Shown piece by piece: positions 30,566-37,951 of a stretch of DNA of 37,951 bases (position 1 is the stretch's first letter; every line of letters begins with the position of its first letter). The stretch covers positions 541,646 to 579,596 of the forward strand of contig BFEA01000385.1 of assembly GCA_003427395.1 (NCBI GenBank). Direction: 5' to 3'. Source of the stretch: Chara braunii (Eukaryota; Streptophyta; Charophyceae; Charales; Characeae). Made by a program: the position numbers and the translations under genes. The notes under the pieces were generated by a model. The model saw only the letters and a program-made list of their open reading frames with translations. It was not told the origin of the DNA and searched no databases.

Positions 30566-31557
30566 TCGCGTGACCCTATCCTGTCATAGGAGTTCGCAAG
30601 AGGTATGGTTGGCGCACTCGACCGAATCAGCAACGCTCTGCGACAAAGTCCTGCAAAATCTTCCGTGACGAGGTCAGGAGGGTCCCCTCTGGAAGACCGA
30701 TGCGCTCGACAGCGGCCACCTGAAGGGTTTGTAGACCAATCCCCTTCCCGCTCACGAGTACGGAAGAGCAGACGTCCACCCTTCAAGTTAGTCATTGCGC
30801 GCCCAACCCTCTATAAAGTCGTTTGGGGTACCCCTCCTCCTCACCCGAGCACAAAACTCGGAGTCGAGATGGCTCCACTGCGGTACAGCAAGGTACCCCC
30901 CCGTAGTACGGTCTACTCTGAGTCAATAACAGGGCCGACTCCTAAAGCAATGAACCTCTGCCCCAGATGCTTCCTCAAAGAAGGAGTCCTCGGACTCCGA
31001 GCGGAATTGACCACCCGTCCCCTTTCACGAAAAAGTAACTTAGATGAAAAGAAAATTCAGGGGCGAAGAGGGAGAGACTCATTCAAACGGGCGCAAATAA
31101 GTAAGTCGTTCTAGATAGAAAATGGGATACCTTGGGGGAATGGGAAAGTTCATTTGACTCTGTCTTCTTTATTTGACCCGAGTTTCTTTTTACGGTGTCT
31201 ATTGAATTTTCCCACTTAAAAAAAACACAAAGTCCCTTTTACATACAGACAAATGAAAGATAGAGAGAGGACATTTTTTTTTCATCACTCCCAAATAGGC
31301 GCAATCAATCTTTTTTTGCAAACATCCTTCTATCTACCTGCGTATCACGCAAAACAAAAAAATCCAAAGGGATTCAAAGCAACCTCATACCCAAATCATA
31401 TTTTTTCATCCACTTACAAACACACATTTCTTTTGTGTTTTCAATTAACATTCAATGAACAGGGTCAAGCAAGTATGGGTTCACACAGGTGTGAAGGAAA
31501 ATCTGAGTCATTGAACTGACCTTGAGTGAAGTTTGATCCGGCTCACTCAAGAAAGTC
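30566..31557. other. Unrecognised sequence
   Basis: A 169-codon plus-strand frame (30605-31114), rich in R, P and S, has no recognisable domain. It overlaps a minus-strand frame of 123 codons. No repeats or RNA genes were seen. Confidence 0.4.
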
Positions 31558-31840
31558 AAATAAAATTTCAATTAAAATATAAAATAATCGTCATTTAAAG
31601 TAAAAAAGGTGTGACCCACAACTCCATAAGTTGTGACTTTTTCACTAAGTAACAGTCCGTGTTCTTCTCCTTTACCTCGAACAGACCAAGGTTGGAAAGC
31701 TAAATAAAATTTCAATCAAAATAGAAAATAATCGTCATTTAAAGTAAAAAAGGTGTGGCCCACAACTCCATAAGTTGTGACCTTTTCACTAAGTAACAGT
31801 CTGCGTCCTTCTCATTTGACTCGAACAGACCAAGGTTGGA
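31558..31840 (+). repeat. 144-bp tandem duplication, two units
   Basis: AAATAAAATTTCAATTAAAA at 31558 recurs at 31702 as AAATAAAATTTCAATCAAAA. Both units run to GAACAGACCAAGGTTGGA (ends 31696 and 31840). They differ at a handful of positions, mostly transitions. Each unit includes ACAACTCCATAAGTTGTGA, a small hairpin. Confidence 0.95.
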
Positions 31841-31909
31841 TCCACTAAAAGAACTCGACGAGATAACCCTCAAGAAAAGTGTTCTCAACAATAAGGCTCA
31901 CGTGGTCCC

Positions 31910-32240
31910 AGTACCCCACATAGTCCCGATGGAATCCCAACTGCACAGAACCTCCAAGGACTGTCCCAAACTGAACCACAAATCCTAAATCACCTCCTTC
32001 AAATGCGTTTGCACATGCGTTCGAACCTTAAGTTGATCCCAATTGGTCCAAAAAATGGTCTCAGGTGGTCCCAAGTGGTCTTGCGCTACCGCCCACAGTA
32101 CCAGATGGTCCCAAACTGAAGTCGTTTGAGCCCTGCACTAAAATAAATATAACGTCGGTCCCGTGTGCAAAAAACACACGCACCACGAACCGCAACTATC
32201 ACCACACTGAGCGCACACACTCCAAGTAGTCCCAAAATAT
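31910..32240 (+). repeat. GGTCCCAA word cluster
   Basis: Irregularly spaced GTGGTCCCA, GATGGTCCCAAACTGAA, CTGTCCCAAACTGAA, GTAGTCCCAAAA and GGTGGTCCCAAGTGGTC words. It is the complement of the iterated GGGACC words at 28450-28660, so the two areas may share an origin in opposite orientation. Confidence 0.6.
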
Positions 32241-35200
32241 CCCCACAATATCGTAAAATGGTGCCAACGGTCCCACCTGTCGATGACACATTCACATCCA
32301 TAGTAAAAATATAATTTTTTAGAGCTCTGTAAAATTCGACACTTGGAACCCGGTCCAAAATGTGCAATAGTGTTTGTACCGCCTCCAGAGCACGCCGGAC
32401 TACTCAATTTTCAACACCGTATAGGTACCGCTCCCAAAACAATAACGGCAGTGTCACCGCTCATTGCGCTGTCAAAACCGATCGCCAAGCAACACCACCA
32501 CCTGAAAACGTTTCACTGCGTCGAAAAAAATTGGCATCACCTCCCCTCAATTTAGTATCGCTGAACGTGCCGCAAATTTCACATCATAGCAATGCAAAAA
32601 TGAACGTCACCGACATCATAGAAATTATGCAGCATATCCCCACTAAATGGAGACTAGCTTACCGCACAAATAGTCTATCAGCACCTCCACATGCACCACC
32701 TTCAAGAAAAGTTCACTGTTGACGCAACAGCAAACCGATAGTTTCGACTTAAAAAAAAAAAAAAAATGCTGTCGGTGCAGCATAACCCCACGATAAATTG
32801 TCGTTGCTGTCATGCCAACAAGTTGGCGGCATAACCCATCAAAATTGACGGTGCAGCCTGTTGCGCACACGTAGTCCACCACCCCCACCAGTCTCAAGGA
32901 CGTCCACAAGCACATCACTAACCTATGTTGCAGCAAAGTGCTGCCAACTATGACTATGACTGCCTTGGCTCCACCTCCCTTGCAAACAGCCAACTCCTCA
33001 TATAGACCTCCAACAATTCTCCTCCAGAAACTTCTGCAAGCCTCCAACACTCCAACAACTTTATGAGGGTCAAACGCCGCACCTTAAGGCTTACTATATA
33101 TCCATAGCCTTGCGCTATGCCAAGCCACCGCTTCAGTGTGTCTTTGCCTGGGGTCCAACTCCTCCTAATATAGCCACGAAGTAAGGGCATTCATATTACT
33201 TCAGTTATAGGTTCATATGTGTTTTTTGTCTGCCTCCATTCCAACTGTTAAATCCTAAATTCACTTTTCAGACTCCCACTTGTCACATTCTCCTACTTCC
33301 TCTGTTGAAAACACAGAGTTCAAGTTCTTGTCACCCCATACGGTGACCCATAACTTTTGCCTTTAGATCTAACATGTCTCATGTACATATATACTGACTC
33401 TTTTGCAGTCCCATGCATCCTATTATGATGGCAACTTCTCATTAAAAACAAGAGGCAGACTTAGTCCTTATGGATCAAGGCCTTCACGTTCACATAACTT
33501 TTATCGTTCCTCACTCCAAGGAGGATTAGGTATGGCCCCCATATATAAAAGAAAGAGCAACCAAATGGTTGCAACCGAGTCTCTTGGCAACCATTGGTTG
33601 TGTTTTCCTTGCTTGGCGCCCGTTCTGATAGGCGCTAGCTAAGTACTAAGGCAAGGAGGGGAACATGCAACTCGTGACAACTCACGAGTTCGAGTTCCGA
33701 TAGGCTGAAAGGGGGTGCAAAAAGTACTCTGTCTTGTCAATTTTTTATAAAAACATTCGACAAACAATTATGAAAAAAATCACACTTGTGCGCTCAGTGC
33801 TCGCCTACCCGTATGAAAAAATCCAAAGCGAAAACAAATCACTTCGCCCACGAAACAATTATTGGTGTGAAGTAAACACTTTGAGTTTTTTTTAAACTTT
33901 TGATCCGGGTCCTTTTATTTTATTTTATTTTACTTTTCGTAGGCCCTGCCAACTAGGTTTGGCATGCCGTGGTGTCATTGGCCCTCCTCGCACCGTTGAA
34001 GTATAGACTCAAGGTCGAAGCCAGACACAACAAAGGGTGTTCTCACTTCCTAGAGGCACAACGGGGATGCATCACCAGCAAAAACACGGGGAGGTATGCT
34101 TTCACGAGGTAATTTATGCCCAAGCTCAAACCCATAAACAACCAGCTGCCTTCATTCCCAAAAGGTACAACACGTATGCACGCAGTACCACAATCTTAAC
34201 TTTTTTTTTCCCTTTGTGCCCTACTTAAACGGTAGGGCACATTCAATGTTGGACAATAACTACCCTGGTCCTACAGGCCGCTCACGCAAAAAAAATCTTT
34301 ACTCAGTAGGCGAGTTTTCCAGATTCAATTTCGGTGTCGGCTAGGTGATAGTCTGATGCGGAAACCTAGTGGGTTAACTCCTATTAACGGGAGCAACACG
34401 AGCAACCCTTTTATTTGAAGGGTTAAGGCCAGTAGGCCGTTTGTTCCTTGCCTAGGCAGGCCCAACTTGAACCTGCCTCACTTACCCAAAGGCCTAACGC
34501 CCCACTGTCCATCCAGTATGTGCTCGGTTCGACAGGCGCTATGGACAACCTTTTAAGCCACAGACGAGGGATCGGACCCTGAAGACCGCGTCCCTTGGAT
34601 AATAAAAATCTATTACTCGTACGCTCACGTCTTGGCCTCATCCATAACACGACCGCCCTCTTTTACGCTAAGACCCCAAACCGCATGGTTGTTAAGTAGA
34701 ACATGTTTAGCTTTAGTAATCCAGTGGTCTCGTGTCTTAGTTGTTTCGTCAGAGGCGAAACGCAACCGGTCACGCTGTTGGTCGCCATTCATATTTTCTA
34801 AATACCGTCGGACATCCAGACTCGAGTCAAATAAAATTTTGGTATGCCTTTCGGTTATAGGTTTGGTTTAAATGACTTTTGACAGACACCCTAACCTCGT
34901 CAAGTCATTAAACTTGAAAACATTATATGGAAGTCGGATAACGTCCGACATGAAAAAATACCGACCAGATACCCTTGTCAAGGTTTCTATACTAACAACG
35001 TGTTAAGCATAGGCCAAGGCATATGAACGTTTGCACGTCTACTCGCGCACGACGGTTTAACTTCTTGTTCAAAAATATCTTGGTGGAACGATAGAGTTTC
35101 GAGCATAAGGGGGTTAGTGTATTATTGGCGGTGCACCAGACAACTCACCACCACTTCAATTTCCCTTCTACCCTCATCGTCATCTTACCGTGTCCGAACT

Positions 35201-35485
35201 TGAGGCTCAACAGGGTGCAGAAGATGGCGGGGTGGTCGGTTTGCTTATGCTATTGCTAAGGGATTAACCCTTCGATGCGTGCATCAACTGACACCTTAGC
35301 GTCTCGTGCGAGCTCATATTTCAGGTGGCATCTCACGGTTATGGGCATTACATAGTACTCTATCATCGGAACTGCTCACGTATTTGCATATGGGTAGTCA
35401 ATATGGTGAGGCTCTCATCGCCGCGTTATTTATACAAAGTCTTGCGCACGACGTTTATACGCTCATGCACTAAAATCGTTACAGG
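32241..35485. other. Long unrecognised stretch
   Basis: Open frames reach 135 codons (minus, 32643-33050) without a recognisable domain. Small features: A-run 32752-32766, (TTTTA)n at 33916-33940, and tRNA-like B-box words (GTTCGAGTTCC near 33690; on the minus strand GGTCCGATCCC near 34570) without a convincing A box. These could be remnants of other SINEs but are not called. Confidence 0.4.
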
Positions 35486-36724
35486 TTAAACCACCAGTTC
35501 ACTTACGAGCATTGTTCATCGATTGCAGTGAACTGCGAACAGACATAGGCCGTTCGACTCAGGGCTTGTAGAGGTTTGGCAGGACAAGGGTGGTAGGCCC
35601 AAAACAAATGTCCTCGTGTGCTATAAGAGTTGCAACAGGAGTGAAAACATCTTCACTGCCGAAAAAAAGAAAAAAAAAAAACACCATAAAAAAAAGAGAA
35701 ACCGTCACAAAAGGAACACACAATAAAAAAAAATTGTTGCAGCTGTCACGCCCCCCAAAGTGCACCACTGAGGAAAACGACAAAAGAAAAAAACAAACGA
35801 AAACAAAAAGAACGAGCGAAGGACGTGGCTCCACCACTCACCAATTGTGCAAGTTCATAATGAATCTTCACTGAGAATATGGCTAGATGAATCGCCACAG
35901 GTTTTTGTTGTTTCTCCCCCCCACACACAACAGGGTGCTCTTTTCCCGCCGCCTATTCAGTTCCATTTTGCGCATTCACGTGAATGGCGGTGTAGGGAGG
36001 CTCGCTGCACCAGTCTCCATGTGCACAAAGGACAAAAAATATGGTAATGTATCCTTCCATGTTCTAATAGTGGTGAATTCAGTCTCATTTTGCACATTCC
36101 GAGAGTATGCAATAAGGCTCAATTTTGGGATGAAGGCACCTTTCTTTCCAACTTGAGGGTCTCGCCCTTCCGGCTTGAGGACCTCGCTCAACTGCTTTCA
36201 AAATGTGCAAAACGAAAGCGAATCTTCCGCTAGAACATGGAGAGATGCACCAAATGATTTTTGTTTTTTGTGCATGAGGAGAGAAACCGAGTGAGGCTGT
36301 GGTACAAGACTTCGCTGCACCTACTCTCTACATGCAGAAAAAACAAAAACTTGTGGCAGCGAGGCCCACAGTTGTGTCATAGACTCATAATCTTTTTTTT
36401 TTTTTTTTCCTCTTTCTCTTATGAAAAAGGCAATGACCTTGAGATATCATTATTGAACTGACGAAACCCTGATTTTTTTTTTTTTTTTTCATCTGCTTTC
36501 CTGGATTCGAGAGTTGGCTAGGGCCGTACATGAGTGAAAACGCGATACAACTTGCTTTTTGCTCCGAATCCATCTGCTGGCCACACGTCGAACACTTCAG
36601 TCCTTAGAGAGGCTGGTACCGGTACCGCCCACATTTTGCCAACGGATGGTACCAGTTATTTTCAGGCTCGGCAAAATGCATTTTTTGGTTTGTTGAAATA
36701 AGTGTGGGTGAACTGGTGGTTTAA
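35486..36724. mobile_element. 1.24-kb element with TTAAACCACCAGTTCAC ends
   Basis: A perfect 17-bp inverted pair: TTAAACCACCAGTTCAC (35486-35502) and its complement at 36708-36724. It is the third and longest-TIR member of the ACCACCAGT group. The interior has no transposase frame. It holds at least three copies of the CATGTGCACAAA-type repeat in both orientations, and A-rich tracts at 35663-35735. Confidence 0.85.
36016..36362. repeat. CATGTGCAC-type repeats, three copies in mixed orientation
   Basis: A forward copy lies at 36016-36108 (CCATGTGCACAAAGGACAAA, CCATGTTCTAATAG, CTCATTTTGCACATTC). An inverted copy is at 36199-36285 (AAATGTGCAAAACGAAAGCG, CCGCTAGAACATGGAG, TTTTTTGTGCATGAGG). A partial copy is at 36330-36362 (ACATGCAGAAAAAACAAAAA). 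They are relatives of the 96-bp MITE at 26480-26575. Confidence 0.8.
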
Positions 36725-36832
36725 GCATAAAAAAAACTAGGTGCGATTTGCATATGGACCCGAGTTTTTCTGCGAGAACGTGTATCACGTGGTTAAATTA
36801 GTTGTCTTAGTCGATTGGTGTAGGATCTCGTT

Positions 36833-37055
36833 CAAGAGATTAATGCGTCGGATAACGATTTGCACACGGATCGGATTTAGGCTTTAACCGCATATACCCG
36901 TTATGTTATCATAAACGAGAAACACCCTCAGTTGGGCTATCTTTGCGATTGCATACAAAAAGTTTTCCGAGTCGTACGTGGTTCAGAAGCTCGACAGGGA
37001 TGCACTCACCTAAGAGTTTATGATAACTCCCGCAGGTGGAGGTAAGTTGAATACC
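36833..37055. repeat. Dispersed repeat, copy 2
   Basis: This aligns with 30354-30565 from GCGTCGGATAACGATTTGCA to GGAGGTAAGTTGA with about 20-25% visible divergence and a few indels. GGAGGTAAGT resembles a splice donor in both copies, but no exon structure was found. Confidence 0.8.
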
Positions 37056-37136
37056 ACACCATAAGTAAGGGTACAAGTTGCATTTGAATATAATGTGTCT
37101 GTGTTCTATTAAAAGTATTCGAGAAAAGTAAACCCA

Positions 37137-37620
37137 CACTGTTCCGATTTCAAAATATGTAAAACTCAAGGATCTCAACCTCCTCCGCCTTCCATACCGT
37201 TTTGATTTTAAAATGTCAAATTCAAGGACCACGACCTCCTCAGCCTCCTACGGGCAGCTACCGGTCCCTCACATGCCCCGACCCTTGTGAAAACCTCACC
37301 TTAAAATTGTCCACCCTCCCGGACGACCACCGATATTGAAAGTTGAATTGACATTGAAGGTCTCAAGGACATAAAACGTAACATTGACCGATTGCGAACT
37401 CAAAGACTGCGACCTCCCTGACCTCCCACACTGTTTCGATTTTGAAATATCCAACTCAACGACTGCAACTTCTTTGGCCTCCTACGAAAACTACCTGTCC
37501 TTCGTATGCCCGACCCCTTGCTAAACCCTCACCTCAAAATTGCCCACCCTCCCGAATGACCATTGATGTTGAATTGACGATTAAGGTCTCAAGGGCATAT
37601 AATGCAACCCTGATGGGCAA
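37137..37620 (+). repeat. ~235-bp tandem repeat, two units plus a partial
   Basis: CCGTTTTGATTTTAAAATGT at 37197 recurs near 37432 as CTGTTTCGATTTTGAAATAT. Both units run through CCTCCTACG, CAAAATTG, CCACCCTCCC and AAGGTCTCAAGG. A partial unit start, CTGTTCCGATTTCAAAATAT, lies at 37138. Confidence 0.82.
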
Positions 37621-37880
37621 CAAACTCAGGGGCATAAAATTGACTTACCGTGAGGGCACGGGTACACAACCTGTAGTTTGTTTGTTGATGTGGTTGGAGA
37701 AGGGTAAGGGAGTGATTATGTGGTGTATATGTTTTGTCATGTTCGCTATACACAACTCGAAGAGTGTGTTTTGGGGGGTCCCGATTCTTGCTTTATTCAC
37801 GAAGTTCATAGGATGACGGATCCAGTTTCCAGCAAGTGCTGCTCCCCACCAATAGGCAAGATAATGTGTGTGTACGTGTG

Positions 37881-37918
37881 CTGTCTCTTATACACATCTA
37901 GATGTGTATAAGAGACAG
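37881..37918. other. Nextera (Tn5 mosaic end) mate-pair junction: non-genomic
   Basis: CTGTCTCTTATACACATCT (37881-37899) is followed directly by its reverse complement AGATGTGTATAAGAGACAG (37900-37918). This is the Tn5 mosaic-end pair used as the circularisation linker in Nextera mate-pair libraries (established knowledge). It was not trimmed before assembly. The open frame across it ending LLYTSRCV is an artefact. Confidence 0.97.
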
Positions 37919-37951
37919 CCTTTCATCGACCCGTCGCCACGTGGCCCGCGC
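37919..37951 (+). other. Misplaced exact copy of 24159-24191
   Basis: All 33 bases are identical to 24159-24191, which lies inside element G. In a mate-pair molecule the base after the linker is the other end of the circularised fragment. The fragment would then run from 24159 to 37880, about 13.7 kb, a normal size for a long-insert library. These bases do not belong here. Confidence 0.95.

Noticed and set aside
30605-31114. 169-codon frame
   Set aside because: R/P/S-rich, no domain, and it overlaps an opposite-strand frame; likely chance in GC-rich sequence.
33660-34600. tRNA-like B-box words (GTTCGAGTTCC, and GGTCCGATCCC on the minus strand)
   Set aside because: No cloverleaf or A box at the right distance could be made; too weak to call tRNA or SINE.
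37720-37911. 63-codon frame ending in LLYTSRCV
   Set aside because: It reads through the Nextera linker, a known kind of contaminant peptide.

Overview
This window looks like nuclear DNA of a eukaryote, dominated by transposable elements and satellite-like repeats. I find no intact protein-coding gene. Three things suggest a photosynthetic, plant-lineage genome. There is a decayed, insertion-like copy of plastid petD, and its residues resemble the petD of streptophyte algae or early land plants. There is a tRNA-derived SINE family. There are Ty3/gypsy remains mixed with many small inverted-repeat DNA transposons. A charophyte-type alga is a reasonable guess, but it is not proven. No operons, ribosome binding sites or bacterial gene order are visible.

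Layout. 1-3692: GA microsatellites, a 120-bp repeat with a hammerhead-ribozyme core (1549-1660), and unrecognised sequence. 3693-5598: a transposon-like element with ACCACCAGT inverted ends, holding a decayed ~200-bp repeat split by a second element. 5599-7203: unrecognised sequence, a diverged duplication and a truncated SINE. 7203-10742: a dense nest of a 169-bp MITE, a minisatellite, three more copies of the hammerhead repeat (two damaged) and four members of a hAT-like non-autonomous family, much of it inserted in (AT)n. 10743-14399: AT-rich and unrecognised. 14400-17950: a diverged ~80-bp satellite, interrupted upstream by a SINE with a 7-bp target duplication.

18807-19895: two organelle-type relics, a group II intron reverse transcriptase fragment and a petD pseudogene. 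20255-22940: a 288-bp tandem duplication, then a decayed Ty3/gypsy pol on the minus strand (reverse transcriptase, RNase H side, integrase zinc region) with a hAT-like element inserted in it. 23624-25310: a 1.7-kb element with a perfect 8-bp target duplication, carrying purine-rich (GGA)n cargo. 25311-37880: further repeats, MITEs, CT microsatellites, a gag-like fragment, a 144-bp tandem duplication and a 1.24-kb inverted-repeat element.

37881-37918 is not genomic. It is a back-to-back pair of Tn5 mosaic ends (a Nextera mate-pair junction). The last 33 bases are an exact copy of 24159-24191. The window therefore ends in an untrimmed mate-pair read, which implies an original circularised fragment of about 13.7 kb.

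The most interesting biology is (1) the hammerhead cores in an (AT)n-flanked repeat and (2) a hAT-like family in which each member has its own private iterated GC-rich word, shared by its two ends but different from other members.
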